In this document: positions 16,454-27,469 of the stretch, piece after piece
Numbering within the stretch: position 1 is the stretch's first letter
How the letters are laid out: every line of letters begins with the position of its first letter
Assembly (NCBI RefSeq): GCF_000024765.1
Contig: NC_013422.1
Span: 248,001-312,000 of the forward strand
Source of the DNA: Halothiobacillus neapolitanus c2
GTDB taxonomy: Bacteria > Pseudomonadota > Gammaproteobacteria > Halothiobacillales > Halothiobacillaceae
Length of the DNA stretch: 64,000 bases
Reading direction: 5' to 3'
Program-made: the position numbers and the translations under genes
The notes under the pieces: generated by a model
What the model saw: the letters and a program-made list of their open reading frames with translations, nothing else
Told to the model about the DNA's origin: nothing
The model's database searches: none

Positions 16454-17569
16454 TTAGCCTATCATTTGCTCAATAAGTGTCGCGTATTTTCGGCAGGACT
16501 CTTTCGTATCGGCCACTATGTTGATGTGCCCCAATTTTCGTCCGGTGCGTGGTTCCTTGCCGTAATCATGCAGGTGAACGCCCGGCAGCGCGAGGATGGG
16601 CGCGCGTGGCGGAATGATGCCAACCAGATTGATCATGATGCTATGCCCGGTGCAAGCGGTGCTGCCAAGCGGCCAACCGAGGATGGCCCGCAGATGGTTC
16701 TCGAACTGTGAGGTGACCGCTCCGTTTTGGCTCCAGTGCCCGCTGTTGTGAACACGCGGTGCCATTTCGTTGGCAACGAGCCGACCTTGATGCTCAAAGA
16801 ATTCGATGGCGAGCACACCAACATAATCCAGCCCATCGAGCACATGGCGAGCATATTCCTCTGCCCTTTCTTGTGCGGGATCATCCATGTGAATTTCGGT
16901 GCGGTGCAGAATGCCGCTGCGATGCTGGTTCTCGCTGACGGGGTAAAACGCACATTCACCACGTGTGCTGCGCACCGAGATAATTGACACTTCGCGCGTG
17001 AAGGGAATCATCTGTTCCAGAATAGAGGGATTGCCGCGGATGGACGCCCAGGCGGGTTCTAAGTCGTCGCTGTGTCGGACGACAACTTGCCCCTTGCCAT
17101 CGTAACCGAGCCGTCGGGTCTTCAGGATGCAGGGATAACCGAGGTCCGCGACGGCCGATTTCAGGTCTTCGAAGGAGTCAATCGCGTGGTACTTGGCAAC
17201 AGGAATACCAAGCGATTCGAAAAACCGTTTCTCGTGTACTCGATCCTGTGCGATGGATAAGGGGCGTTCGCCGGGATGAATCTGATTGTGTCGCGCGATA
17301 CTGGCAACGGCGGAAACCGGAACATTTTCGAATTCGAGTGTAATGGCATCGCACTCAACAGCGAGTTGTTCCAGGGCCAACTCGTCGTCGTACTCGGCTT
17401 GAATGTGCCGCCCGAGTCGGCCTGCCGGGGCCTGCGCGGACGGGTCAAGAAAGGTGAAACTCAACCCCAGTGAAATACCGGATAAGGCCAGCATCTGACC
17501 CAGTTGACCTGCGCCGATCACGCCAATATGTGCCTGATCCGGTGTGGGGTCTGGTGATGGTGTGCGCAT
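16454..17569 (-). CDS. purK: N5-carboxyaminoimidazole ribonucleotide synthase
   Basis: The 371-residue protein has the ATP-grasp layout of PurK: an N-terminal Rossmann-like motif IGVIGAGQLGQMLALSG, the FLDPSAQAPAG loop, the ATP-binding lysine region CILKTRRLGYDGKGQ and the metal-binding NEMAPRVHNSGHWS. It makes N5-CAIR from AIR, bicarbonate and ATP in purine synthesis. It follows purE by 15 bases, the standard purEK order. No transcription terminator is obvious after it. Confidence 0.95.
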   Translation of the reverse strand: MRTPSPDPTPDQAHIGVIGAGQLGQMLALSGISLGLSFTFLDPSAQAPAGRLGRHIQAEYDDELALEQLAVECDAITLEFENVPVSAVASIARHNQIHPGERPLSIAQDRVHEKRFFESLGIPVAKYHAIDSFEDLKSAVADLGYPCILKTRRLGYDGKGQVVVRHSDDLEPAWASIRGNPSILEQMIPFTREVSIISVRSTRGECAFYPVSENQHRSGILHRTEIHMDDPAQERAEEYARHVLDGLDYVGVLAIEFFEHQGRLVANEMAPRVHNSGHWSQNGAVTSQFENHLRAILGWPLGSTACTGHSIMINLVGIIPPRAPILALPGVHLHDYGKEPRTGRKLGHINIVADTKESCRKYATLIEQMIG

Positions 17570-17584
17570 GGTGCAAAGATCCGA

Positions 17585-18127
17585 TCAGAAGGATGGCGGA
17601 GGTGTTCTAGGGTCTGTGCCGGCCAGCACGGTTTTAGTCTGGGCATGGCGATAGGCATCGAGGCGTTGCGCCAGGTCTGCATCGTGAACGGCGAGTTGAG
17701 CCGCCGCCAACAATGCAGCATTCACCGCGCCAGCGCGTCCAATCGCCAATGTGCCCACGGGGATTCCGGCGGGCATTTGTACGATGGAGAGCATAGAGTC
17801 CCAGCCCGACAGAGACTTGGATTGCACGGGTACGCCCAGAACGGGAAGTCGCGTTTTGGCGGCCAGCATGCCGGGCAAATGCGCAGCTCCGCCCGCTCCG
17901 CCAATAATCACCCGCAAACCGCGCTCAATCGCTGTTTCTGCATATTGGAACAGACGATCCGGCGTGCGGTGGGCAGAGACGACCTCCGCCTCGAAAGGAA
18001 TTTGCAGTGTGGTTAGCGTGGCACACGCATGCTGCATGGTCTCCCAGTCGGATCGGGAGCCCATGACGACGCCAACTAGGGGCGAGGGGTGGTTCGGTGC
18101 GATGGGGGCGAGGGGCTGTTCACTCAT
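17585..18127 (-). CDS. purE: N5-CAIR mutase
   Basis: The 180-residue protein has the class I PurE signature: [50 protein letters not shown] and [18 protein letters not shown], including the catalytic His of SAHRTP. It converts N5-CAIR to CAIR. The start overlaps the SirB-family gene by four bases, and purK follows by 15 bases, so all three are likely in one transcript. Confidence 0.95.
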   Translation of the reverse strand: MSEQPLAPIAPNHPSPLVGVVMGSRSDWETMQHACATLTTLQIPFEAEVVSAHRTPDRLFQYAETAIERGLRVIIGGAGGAAHLPGMLAAKTRLPVLGVPVQSKSLSGWDSMLSIVQMPAGIPVGTLAIGRAGAVNAALLAAAQLAVHDADLAQRLDAYRHAQTKTVLAGTDPRTPPPSF

Positions 18128-18546
18128 CTGGCTGAAACGCTCGCGGTGGTAGTGGGTGCGCTCAAAAATGGCGTCGCAGTTTTAAGGGTGCCGGCTGCCG
18201 AGATGTAAAGAAACACCGCAATGGCCAAAACCCAGGCGCTCGCGCGAATAGCTTTGGTTTTGCCCAGCCGTAACGCGAACAAGCCCAGCACGATATAAAC
18301 AATCAGACCGACGATCATGACGGTGACATAGTCAGGATTCACGCCGTAGCGCCAGAACATCAGATAGCTGGCGATCAGGGCGCTGACCAGTAAAACGGTA
18401 TCGACAATATGCGGGGTAATTTTAACCCAGCGTGCCTTGAGCCGCGGCGAGTCTTTGAGCATCCAGATGCCGCGCAGGATAAAACCGATCAGGGAAAGGA
18501 CAACGGCAAGTCCGTGAATATGGACTGATATTTGTGCGATGGTCAT
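18124..18546 (-). CDS. SirB-family membrane protein
   Basis: From ATG 18546 the protein has 140 residues with four likely membrane helices and the SirB pattern ([20 protein letters not shown], then [20 protein letters not shown]). The name comes from a Salmonella gene linked to invasion-gene expression, but biochemical function is unknown and it is widespread in non-pathogens. It directly precedes purE with an ATGA overlap. The conserved His residues near the membrane surface are the main point of interest. Confidence 0.8.
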   Translation of the reverse strand: MTIAQISVHIHGLAVVLSLIGFILRGIWMLKDSPRLKARWVKITPHIVDTVLLVSALIASYLMFWRYGVNPDYVTVMIVGLIVYIVLGLFALRLGKTKAIRASAWVLAIAVFLYISAAGTLKTATPFLSAPTTTASVSAR

Positions 18547-18633
18547 GCGCGCTCCGGCAGTGCGAGAAAACAAGCACACCATTAAACACCAAGGCTAGGA
18601 TGAATGCCAGACGATTGAATTGGCCTCATCCCC

Positions 18634-18653
18634 CCGCCCTTGCGACAGGGCGG
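18634..18653 (-). terminator. Hairpin after the SLAC1-family gene
   Basis: CCGCCCT at 18634-18640 pairs with AGGGCGG at 18647-18653 around a six-base loop, 16 bases beyond the stop codon of the SLAC1-family gene. No T-run follows on the minus strand, so it may be a Rho-assisted end or only a message-stabilising hairpin. Confidence 0.45.
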
Positions 18654-18668
18654 ATGTTGCGGATGGAT

Positions 18669-19649
18669 TTATTCGGGAACGCAGATTTCTCCTGCCCACA
18701 TGGCCCGGGCGGTTTTCACCAGAAGATAAGCGATCAGTAACGTCAGGAATACGAACAGAAACCCACCGAGATAGGCATAAAATATCAAACCGGTGATCTG
18801 GTGCATGATCAGGGTTGCAATCGTCATTGCTGCGATCGGGAAGGTATAGGCCCAAAATGGCAGACCGAAGGGAATCGTCACAAACCGCTTGGCCTGGAAA
18901 AACAGCAGCAAGGTGATGAACAAGGCAAAGTTGTAGAGGATATGCCCCATGTCATCCAGCCCGCTCGGATGCAGCGCGTGCCAAGAAATAAACCCGACGG
19001 CCGGCGGCGCAATCATGATGAATAGCGTGGGCATCAGCTTGCTGGGCGTGGGCGCATGGAAAAAATAACGGTTCATCAGGATGGTGAGCAGGACAATCCA
19101 GAAAATCACCCCGATGCTGAAAAAGAACCACGAAATCTGAATATATCCGAGCGCGGCCCCGGTGATCGGAACCAATATGTTCCCCACGATCGGAATGAAC
19201 CAGGCCGGGTTGGAGTGATGGATCTGGAATTTTTCGTGGTGAATCCAGTTGCTTAGAATAATGAGGGTAAACAGCAGCTGTAGCGGGGTGCCGATGCTCC
19301 ATAGCCACAGGGCCAGCGTCTTGTTGAAGCTAAGTGCAATGATGCTGAGCAGAATCAGGTTAATAGAAATGGCGGGAAAGAAGCTCAGGCGAACCACATG
19401 ATTGAATTCGGCGCGCACTTCACCGGGATATTTCACAAACTTTGCCAAGTAGGCCAGGGCGAGTATGCCGAACAGGCCGAAAGTGACATACGTGAATATC
19501 GTGCTGGTCGCGTGCGACCATTGCACTAATTGCTCGCCTTTATGCATGGCGATGGCGAAGCCTGCCATGCCCATGACCATGCCGAACATGGAAATCGGCA
19601 TATGGGCCAATCGGCTGTGCGCGTTGTCTGCAGTTGATGATTCGGACAT
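18669..19649 (-). CDS. SLAC1-family anion channel/transporter (TehA-like)
   Basis: ATG 19649 (GGAG seven bases upstream) gives 326 residues with about ten membrane helices. The opening LAHMPISMFGMVMGMAGFAIA and internal HFEKF-like and GHILYNFALF segments fit the SLAC1/TehA/exfoliative-toxin-like family of selective anion channels. Family members carry nitrate, chloride, malate or tellurite; in a sulfur oxidiser sulfur-oxyanion export is possible but unproven. It is divergent from a CbiM-like permease with about 145 bases between them. Confidence 0.85.
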   Translation of the reverse strand: MSESSTADNAHSRLAHMPISMFGMVMGMAGFAIAMHKGEQLVQWSHATSTIFTYVTFGLFGILALAYLAKFVKYPGEVRAEFNHVVRLSFFPAISINLILLSIIALSFNKTLALWLWSIGTPLQLLFTLIILSNWIHHEKFQIHHSNPAWFIPIVGNILVPITGAALGYIQISWFFFSIGVIFWIVLLTILMNRYFFHAPTPSKLMPTLFIMIAPPAVGFISWHALHPSGLDDMGHILYNFALFITLLLFFQAKRFVTIPFGLPFWAYTFPIAAMTIATLIMHQITGLIFYAYLGGFLFVFLTLLIAYLLVKTARAMWAGEICVPE

Positions 19650-19795
19650 CTTTTTACTCCGTGGCATAGAGCGTTGTGATTGATTGCGCGTTATTAGTGG
19701 AAAAGGGCCGGCTTGTGCCCGGACGCGGGCAATTTCATATCAATTCGATCGGATATTATGATTAAATTTACTTATGATCAATAGAGTTTTTCAAA

Positions 19796-20461
19796 ATGAA
19801 TGTTCCCGATGGTTTGATTTCATCTGATTTGCTGTGGCTCAACTGGCTGCTGTTTATTGCTCTAATGGGGTTAGGGGTTTATCGCTCACCTTGGCGCGCC
19901 TTGTTGCATGCGCCGCAGCGTTTGAATCTGATCGCTGCCAGTGTGGTTTTTCTGGCAATGCTCTGGTTGTTCTCTTCCTCTGCGCTGCCTGGTTTGTCTT
20001 TGCACTTTTTGGGATTGACCGTCGTGACTTTGGTGGTTGGTTGGCCTCTGGCATTGGTCGTTGGCGGCGTGACCTTGTTGCTCCTGTCGCTGGCTGGGCA
20101 GATGGCGTTTTCGGGCATCGGGTTGGACATGCTTGGCATGGTGGTGCCGCCTGTACTCGTGACTGCCCTGATTAATGCGGGTGCCCAAAAACTGCTGCCT
20201 GCCAATTATTTCATTTATCTTTTTGTGAACAGCTTTTTATCGGCGATCCTCGGGGCAATGGCCGCGGCGCTAGCCTCGGCGAGTTTGATGCTGGTATTTG
20301 GCATTTACACTTGGGATGTGCTGACATCGAGCTATTTTCCCCTGCTGCCGATCCAATGGGTGCCAGAGGCCATGATCAACACCATGATCATTCTCGGTCT
20401 GACATTGCTTCGGCCCGATTGGGTCATTACTTTTGATGATCAGCGCTACTTTAAAAACTAA
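19796..20461 (+). CDS. CbiM-like ECF transporter S/M component, orphan
   Basis: The 221-residue integral membrane protein resembles COG0310 (CbiM/NikM): hydrophobic helices, VPEAMINTMIILGLTLL near the end and an N-terminal metal-site-like MNVPDGLI. In characterised CbiM/NikM proteins that N-terminus is M-H-I-x-D-G, with His2 helping to bind Co or Ni. Here residue 2 is Asn, so metal binding may differ. No CbiN, CbiQ or CbiO component is nearby, making it a solitary permease. The substrate is therefore uncertain. Confidence 0.7.
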   Translation: MNVPDGLISSDLLWLNWLLFIALMGLGVYRSPWRALLHAPQRLNLIAASVVFLAMLWLFSSSALPGLSLHFLGLTVVTLVVGWPLALVVGGVTLLLLSLAGQMAFSGIGLDMLGMVVPPVLVTALINAGAQKLLPANYFIYLFVNSFLSAILGAMAAALASASLMLVFGIYTWDVLTSSYFPLLPIQWVPEAMINTMIILGLTLLRPDWVITFDDQRYFKN

Positions 20462-20700
20462 GCGTTTATTGTTTCGCATCGCGCTCGGCTTGAACCTGTT
20501 GGGATTGCAAGCCAGCGGCCGTTGGTGCAATTTGCAATTCCATTCAAGGTGAATTACTTTTGATTGGCTTTTATAACCCTTGTTTATCCGCGACTTTCCA
20601 TGGCTTGATGGGTTGGCATGAAAATTGGATTAAATTCAAGCACTGCTCGCTTGTCGCGTGTAACGTGTTTTGCAACCGTCCCTCTCAGGAGAAGATCACA

Positions 20701-21039
20701 ATGAAAAAATTGACCGTATTGATGTTGGCCGCTGGTTTGATGACTTCCGGTGCAGCGATGGCTGCTGGCGACGCGGCTGCCGGTAAGACTCTATATGATG
20801 CTTCCTGCGCTTCTTGCCACGGCATGCAGGCTCAAGGCCAAGGTATGTTCCCGAAACTGGCCGGCTTGACCTCAGAGCGCATCAAAACTACTTTGGTTGC
20901 GTTCAAGTCAGGTGATACAGCCACTTTGAAGAAAGAAGGCTTGGGTGGCCCTAACTCTGCCATCATGGCGCCAAACGCTGCGGGCCTGTCTGAGCAAGAC
21001 ATGGACAACCTGAGCGCGTACATCGCCACTCTGAAATAA
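20701..21039 (+). CDS. Periplasmic class I cytochrome c
   Basis: ATG 20701, preceded by AGGAG, gives 112 residues. A Sec signal peptide ending AAMAA is followed by a single haem-binding motif CASCH, and a Met axial-ligand candidate lies in NSAIMAPNAAGLS. The mature protein of about 90 residues fits the small soluble c553/c5-like cytochromes that shuttle electrons in the periplasm, for instance from sulfur oxidation to terminal oxidases. It is monocistronic: 240 bases of non-coding DNA precede it and a strong terminator follows. Confidence 0.9.
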   Translation: MKKLTVLMLAAGLMTSGAAMAAGDAAAGKTLYDASCASCHGMQAQGQGMFPKLAGLTSERIKTTLVAFKSGDTATLKKEGLGGPNSAIMAPNAAGLSEQDMDNLSAYIATLK

Positions 21040-21062
21040 TTTTTCAGATTCCGGTTGATGAT

Positions 21063-21089
21063 AAAAAGCCCCGATTTTCGGGGCTTTTT
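21063..21089 (+). terminator. Rho-independent terminator after the cytochrome c gene
   Basis: AAAAAGCCCCG and CGGGGCTTTTT form a perfect stem with a four-base loop, flanked by A and T runs. It can therefore work in both directions, ending the cytochrome transcript and serving the facing phoU gene from the other side. Confidence 0.95.
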
Positions 21090-21151
21090 GCTTTCCGGCG
21101 GATAGCCTGTTGAATAAATTTAAGCAGCAGGGCGGGCGCGGTGTCGGGTGG

Positions 21152-21865
21152 TCAGATTTGGGTGCGCTGTTTCTCTTTTGAGATGTTGCTGTGACGCACG
21201 TCGTCGCCTTTCTGCTGGAAGATGACATATTCGGCAATGTTGGTGCAGTGATCGCCGACGCGTTCGATGGCGCGCATACAGGAGAGAATTCGCAAACCGA
21301 CATCGGCAGAGTTGGGGTTTTCGTTCATATACTTCAGCAGGACCCGATGTACGGCGTTGTACTCCTCGTTGACGTGCGTGTCGCGGCGGATGATTTCTTC
21401 GGCGGCGATGGCGTCCAGTCGAATGAAGGCGTCAAGTGCGTCGTGCATCATGCCGCCAACGATGCGACCCATGACACGCAGATGGCCGATGAAGTCGGTA
21501 TGGCGCAGGATGGGGCCGATCTCTTCGGCAATTCGTGCCATTTTTTCGGATTTGTCGCCGATACGTTCCAGGTCGGTAATGGCCTTGACGACCGACATGA
21601 TGGTGCGCAGGTCATTGGCCATCGGCGAGTATCTCGCGATGATCTGAATGGCCAGCTCGTCAATGGATGATTCCATCCGATTGATTTCATAATCCTGTTT
21701 CAGGGCGCGTGCGCCGCGCTCGGCATCCCCGTCGAGCAGGTAAGCCAGCGCATCGGCGAAATGTTGTTCGGCGACCCCGCCCATGTTCATCAGCATCGTG
21801 CGCAATGCATTGATGTCTTCGTCGTAACGGGTCAGCGTGTGCGGCGTACCATTGTAGGAATCCAT
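21152..21865 (-). CDS. phoU: Phosphate-specific transport accessory protein PhoU
   Basis: From ATG 21865 (GGAG upstream) the protein has 237 residues with two repeated three-helix PhoU domains, each with the metal-binding E-x3-D-x3-type motif (TDLERIGDKSEKMARI and RAIERVGDHCTNIAEYVIF). PhoU links the Pst transporter to PhoR and damps phosphate uptake. Here it is without pst or phoBR neighbours. It is divergent from ppk1, so the two polyphosphate/phosphate genes share a 187-base control region. Confidence 0.93.
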   Translation of the reverse strand: MDSYNGTPHTLTRYDEDINALRTMLMNMGGVAEQHFADALAYLLDGDAERGARALKQDYEINRMESSIDELAIQIIARYSPMANDLRTIMSVVKAITDLERIGDKSEKMARIAEEIGPILRHTDFIGHLRVMGRIVGGMMHDALDAFIRLDAIAAEEIIRRDTHVNEEYNAVHRVLLKYMNENPNSADVGLRILSCMRAIERVGDHCTNIAEYVIFQQKGDDVRHSNISKEKQRTQI

Positions 21866-22052
21866 GAAAACTCTCCAGAAAAACATCAAAATATACGAAA
21901 AGGTTTGGCGAAGGCTGCACTTCACCGAAATGTCACCAATAACCGTCATAATGACGCATGTTGGCAGTACGGTTGAGGAATTTGTATTCTGACCGCGCCC
22001 GTCTGCAATTAACATCAATTGCACTATTCTATTTTATCCAAGTTGCGAAATT

Positions 22053-24128
22053 ATGACCGAAACATCTTTAACGCCCGTCGCACCAGTTTTTATCAATCGC
22101 GAGTTGAGTTTGATTGCGTTTAACCGGCGCGTGCTTGAGTTGGCTCAGGATGTTTCGTTGCCCTTGTTGGAGCGGCTGAAGTTTCTATGTATCTCGTCAT
22201 CCAATCTGGATGAGTTGTTCGAGGTGCGCATCGGATCGTTGACCCAGCAAATCAGAGTGGGGTTGAACCGCCCGGATGATTCCGGTCTGACACCGGGTGA
22301 GCAATTGGATCAAGTGTACACAGCGGCTCACAGTTTGGTGGCGGATCAATACCACACGCTGAATGATGAAGTTATTCCCGCATTGGCCGAGGAAGGAATT
22401 CATTTTCTTCGTCGCACCCACTGGAATGAAGCGCAATCCCTGTGGGTGAAGCAGTTCTTTCGCCGTGAATTGTTGCCGCTGCTGACGCCCTTGGGGCTCG
22501 ACCCATCCCATCCGTTCCCTCGAATTCTTAATAAATCCCTGAATTTCGTCGTATCGCTGGAAGGTACCGACGATTATGGGCGTGAAGCCTGGATGGCAAT
22601 TGTCCAGGCGCCTCGCGCATTGCCGCGGATCATTCGCATGGATGAAGAAGCATCGGGTACCAGCTCGAGTTTCGTGTTTTTGAGTTCAATCATTCACGCA
22701 CACGTGCATGAGTTGTTCCCCGGCATGACGGTGACCGGCTGCTACCAGTTCCGAGTAACGCGGAACAGCGATCTGGCGGTTGCCGTCGACGACGACGATG
22801 ATTTGCTCAAAACCTTGCAAGGCGGATTGTTCGAACGTAATTACGGCGATGCCGTTCGCCTGGAGGTTGCGGACAACTGCCCGCAAGAGATGATTGATTT
22901 TCTCTGTGACCGCTTCAAGTTGAACAATCAGGCGGTGTTTCAGGTGCATGGACCGGTTAATCTCAATCGCTTGATGGCACTGTATGGGTTGGTGAACCGG
23001 CCGGATCTAAAAGACGAACCGTTTACGCCGAAATTGAAGAAGGAATTCAGCAGCGAAGCCAATATTTTCGAAACCATCGAGCAGCGCGGCGCGGTCTTGT
23101 TACACCATCCGTATGAGTCGTTCATGCCGGTGGTCGAGTTTGTTCGCCAGGCGGCGAGCGATCCCAAAGTGGTTGCCATCAAGATGACGCTTTACCGCAC
23201 TGGGCGGGACTCGGCGATTGTTGATGCGCTCGAGGCCGCAGCACGCGCCGGCAAGGAAGTGACGGCAGTGGTTGAACTCCGCGCCCGCTTCGATGAAGAG
23301 GCGAATATCGATATTACGACTCGCTTGCAGAAGGCGGGGGCGTATGTGGCTTATGGCATCGTAGGGTACAAAACCCACGCCAAGATGACGCTCGTCTTGC
23401 GCCGTGACGGCTCCCGCTTAAAACGCTTCGTCCATATGGGTACAGGTAACTACCATCCTGGCACGGCTCGTATTTACACCGATTTTGGCCTGTTGACGGA
23501 CGACCGATTCCTCGGTGACGACGTGAACAAGTTGTTCATGCAGTTGACCGGATTGGGACGAGGTATGCGCCTGAAACGCATTCTGCAGTCGCCGTTCACG
23601 TTGCATAGTGGGATGCTTGATCGTATCGAACGTGAGATCGAGCATGCGCAGGCTGGGCGGAAGGCTTTGATTCGCGCCAAGATGAACGCATTGATAGACC
23701 GTCAGATCATCGAGGCACTCTACCGGGCCTCGCAGGCTGGCGTGCAAATCGATCTGATCATCCGCGGTGTGTGCTGCATTCAGCCCGGCATTGCGGGGTT
23801 GTCGGAAAATATCCGCGTGCGTTCAGTCATGGGGCGCTTTCTTGAGCACCCACGCGTGTTTTATTTTTTGAACGATGGTGACGATGAACTGTTCCTGTCG
23901 AGTGCCGACTGGATGCCGCGTAACTTTTTCGTCCGTGTGGAGACGTGTTTCCCGATCGATGCGCCTGAAATCAAAGCACGTGTCATCAATGAAGCGTTCG
24001 AGCGGTATCTGGCCGATAACACGGGTGCATGGTCACTGGAGGCCGATGGCCAATATCATCGCGTGAAGCGTCATCACAATGCCAAACCGCGCTCCGCACA
24101 ACAGTCTTTGCTGGATGATTTGACTTGA
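22053..24128 (+). CDS. ppk1: Polyphosphate kinase 1
   Basis: The 691-residue protein has PPK1 domains in order: an N-terminal helical domain (FINRELSLIAFNRRVLELAQ), a head domain, and two phospholipase D-like catalytic domains. The autophosphorylated His is in YKTHAKMTLVLRR; the second catalytic His region is VFYFLNDG. It reversibly makes polyphosphate from ATP. The adjacent phoU on the other strand suggests joint control of phosphate storage. The ribosome binding site before the ATG is weak. Confidence 0.97.
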   Translation: MTETSLTPVAPVFINRELSLIAFNRRVLELAQDVSLPLLERLKFLCISSSNLDELFEVRIGSLTQQIRVGLNRPDDSGLTPGEQLDQVYTAAHSLVADQYHTLNDEVIPALAEEGIHFLRRTHWNEAQSLWVKQFFRRELLPLLTPLGLDPSHPFPRILNKSLNFVVSLEGTDDYGREAWMAIVQAPRALPRIIRMDEEASGTSSSFVFLSSIIHAHVHELFPGMTVTGCYQFRVTRNSDLAVAVDDDDDLLKTLQGGLFERNYGDAVRLEVADNCPQEMIDFLCDRFKLNNQAVFQVHGPVNLNRLMALYGLVNRPDLKDEPFTPKLKKEFSSEANIFETIEQRGAVLLHHPYESFMPVVEFVRQAASDPKVVAIKMTLYRTGRDSAIVDALEAAARAGKEVTAVVELRARFDEEANIDITTRLQKAGAYVAYGIVGYKTHAKMTLVLRRDGSRLKRFVHMGTGNYHPGTARIYTDFGLLTDDRFLGDDVNKLFMQLTGLGRGMRLKRILQSPFTLHSGMLDRIEREIEHAQAGRKALIRAKMNALIDRQIIEALYRASQAGVQIDLIIRGVCCIQPGIAGLSENIRVRSVMGRFLEHPRVFYFLNDGDDELFLSSADWMPRNFFVRVETCFPIDAPEIKARVINEAFERYLADNTGAWSLEADGQYHRVKRHHNAKPRSAQQSLLDDLT

Positions 24129-24174
24129 GTAGAGGTTGTCCATTGTCTCAATCGAGCTCCTTGCGGCGAGCCGA

Positions 24175-25347
24175 TTAAAGAAGGATCAGATTATCGCGGT
24201 GAATCAGTTCATCCTCTTCTGCGAATCCCAGTAGCTCAGCAATCGCGTTACTGGGTTGCCGACACAGCCTTTTCGCATGAGTGGAGCCGTAGTTGATAAG
24301 GCCGCGCCCCAAATCCGTGCCCGCTTCATCGACGATGCGCACCAGATCGCCGCGAGTGAACTCACCAGTGACTTCAAGGACGCCAATGGGCAGCAGGGAG
24401 CGACCGCCTTGGCGCAGCGCGGCGGCAGCGCCCGTGTCCACGCGAACCGTACCCCGGGCGCGCAATTGCCCGGCAAGCCATTGTTTTCGGGCGGCCAGTC
24501 GAGTTTGTGCCGGTTGAAAAACCGTGCCAACGCCGGATGTTCCCGCGGCCAGTTGGAGCAGAACGTGTGGTGTAGCGCCCGAGGCGACAACGGTTGCCGC
24601 TCCTGATTGGGCGGCGCGCTTGGCTGCCATGACCTTGGTGTACATGCCGCCACGCCCCAGTCGGCCACCTTCGGGGGAAGCCATGGTTTCAAGGGCGGGG
24701 TCTCCTGCTGTTACCTCGGTGAGTAGTCGCGCTGACGGGTTCTTGCGCGGATCGGCATCGAACAGCCCGAGCTGGTCGGTCAGAATGACCAGCACATCGG
24801 CTTCGACGAGATTCGCGACGAGTGCGGCCAGCGTGTCGTTATCACCAAAACGGATTTCATCGGTAGCGACGGTGTCGTTTTCGTTGACGACCGGCACCAC
24901 GCCCAGGTCGAGGAGTGTGCGCAAGGTGCTGCGCGCATTGAGGTAGCGCTGGCGGTTTGACAGATCGTCGTGGGTAAGAAGAATCTGTGCCGTGTGGATG
25001 CCATGCCGAAGCAGTACGTCGGCATAGGCTTGCACCAAGCCCATCTGACCCACGGCAGCGGCGGCCTGGAGTTCGGGCAGGGCAGAGGGTCGCTCCGGCC
25101 ATCCCAGCCGAGCCATCCCCTCGGCGACGGCACCGGAGGTAACGATCACGACTTCCCGCCCTTCGGCGCGCATCGCCGCGATTTGTTCCGCCCAGCGGTC
25201 GATTGCGGATAAGTCGAGGCCCGCGCCGTTCCCCGTCACCATGGCCGAGCCGATCTTGATGACCCATCGACGATCGGTTTTCAGGTGGGCGCGCAAATCA
25301 ACCCCCGTATCAACCCCCATGGCAGGATTGGCGTCTCGTTCAACCAT
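24175..25347 (-). CDS. proB: Glutamate 5-kinase with PUA domain
   Basis: The 390-residue protein has an N-terminal amino-acid kinase domain ([14 protein letters not shown], then [33 protein letters not shown]) and a C-terminal PUA domain ([20 protein letters not shown]). It phosphorylates glutamate, the first step of proline synthesis. It starts six bases after the obg stop codon, with a GAGGAG ribosome binding site inside the obg end, so it is translationally coupled to obg. The extended N-terminus before VIKIGS is slightly longer than usual. Confidence 0.95.
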   Translation of the reverse strand: MVERDANPAMGVDTGVDLRAHLKTDRRWVIKIGSAMVTGNGAGLDLSAIDRWAEQIAAMRAEGREVVIVTSGAVAEGMARLGWPERPSALPELQAAAAVGQMGLVQAYADVLLRHGIHTAQILLTHDDLSNRQRYLNARSTLRTLLDLGVVPVVNENDTVATDEIRFGDNDTLAALVANLVEADVLVILTDQLGLFDADPRKNPSARLLTEVTAGDPALETMASPEGGRLGRGGMYTKVMAAKRAAQSGAATVVASGATPHVLLQLAAGTSGVGTVFQPAQTRLAARKQWLAGQLRARGTVRVDTGAAAALRQGGRSLLPIGVLEVTGEFTRGDLVRIVDEAGTDLGRGLINYGSTHAKRLCRQPSNAIAELLGFAEEDELIHRDNLILL

Positions 25348-25353
25348 GGCGGA

Positions 25354-26487
<1,134 letters not shown>

Positions 26488-26552
26488 TTACCTTGCGAAC
26501 CGGCACACGCATTGATTTCAGCCGATAACACTAAATTGAATGGACTGGAAAC

Positions 26553-26577
26553 ACAAAAGCCCCGCTGAAACGGGGCT
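26553..26577 (-). terminator. Terminator between rpmA and obg
   Basis: AGCCCCG at 26558-26564 pairs with CGGGGCT at 26571-26577, and on the minus strand the stem is followed by TTTTGTG. It limits read-through from the ribosomal protein genes into obg-proB. Confidence 0.8.
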
Positions 26578-26633
26578 GGTGAAATCACTATTTTCCTGTA
26601 GACCTTAAAGCGCGACCAGAGTCACACTGGGCT

Positions 26634-26891
26634 TTATACAGGAACGATGCTCACGAAACGACGTGATTTGTCGCCTTTGACTTCAAACTTGACGGCACCA
26701 TCGGTCAGTGCGAACAGGGTGTAGTCGCGACCGCAACCCACATTCGCGCCCGGGTGGAACTGGGTGCCACGCTGGCGCACGATGATGCTGCCCGCGCTGA
26801 TAACTTGACCGCCGTAGCGCTTGACGCCGAGGCGCTTGCTTTCTGAGTCACGACCGTTTCGGGTCGAGCCGGCTGCTTTTTTATGTGCCAT
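26634..26891 (-). CDS. rpmA: 50S ribosomal protein L27
   Basis: The 85-residue protein begins [18 protein letters not shown] and continues [19 protein letters not shown], essentially invariant L27 sequence. The flexible N-terminus reaches the peptidyl transferase centre. It follows rplU by about 50 bases, and a terminator follows it. Confidence 0.98.
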   Translation of the reverse strand: MAHKKAAGSTRNGRDSESKRLGVKRYGGQVISAGSIIVRQRGTQFHPGANVGCGRDYTLFALTDGAVKFEVKGDKSRRFVSIVPV

Positions 26892-26944
26892 GACAAAACT
26901 CCAAACTAGGCTCAGAGGCAGGCACGCGGCCTGCCAAGAGCGAA

Positions 26945-27256
26945 TTAACCATTAATGCTGGTGATTTTGATCTCGGTATACGCTTGGCGATGACCTTGAT
27001 GCTTGCGATGATGCTTACGGCGACGGAACTTGATGATGTCCACTTTCTTGCCGCGACCCTGACCGATGATTTCGGCGGTCACGCTGGCGCCTGCCAAGGC
27101 AGGGGCGCCCACTTTGATGGCATCGCCGTCGGCGATCATCAGCACGCGGTCCAATGTGACTGCGCTGCCTTCTTCGCCTTCAAGCTTCTCAACCCGAAGC
27201 CATTCGCCGGGTTCTACGCGATATTGTTTACCGCCGGTGACTACTACTGCGTACAT
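26945..27256 (-). CDS. rplU: 50S ribosomal protein L21
   Basis: The 103-residue protein has the L21 pattern [37 protein letters not shown] and the final IKITSING. It binds 23S rRNA. It is the first gene of the rplU-rpmA operon. Confidence 0.98.
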   Translation of the reverse strand: MYAVVVTGGKQYRVEPGEWLRVEKLEGEEGSAVTLDRVLMIADGDAIKVGAPALAGASVTAEIIGQGRGKKVDIIKFRRRKHHRKHQGHRQAYTEIKITSING

Positions 27257-27469
27257 GATTGCATTTAACCTTTGTTCGGTTCGCGCACGCCAGCTTAATT
27301 TTAATTAAGAAAGCCAGACATTAAAGCAAGGCACGCGCTGTGATCTTATGGAAAGGCGGCGGATATTAGCGGCACATGAGTTCATCGTCAAGTTCAATTT
27401 GTCACGCCGGTGACGATAGCTGCTATGAAGGTAGTTGCAAAGTTTAGCAGGCTCATCAATACTCTATTC

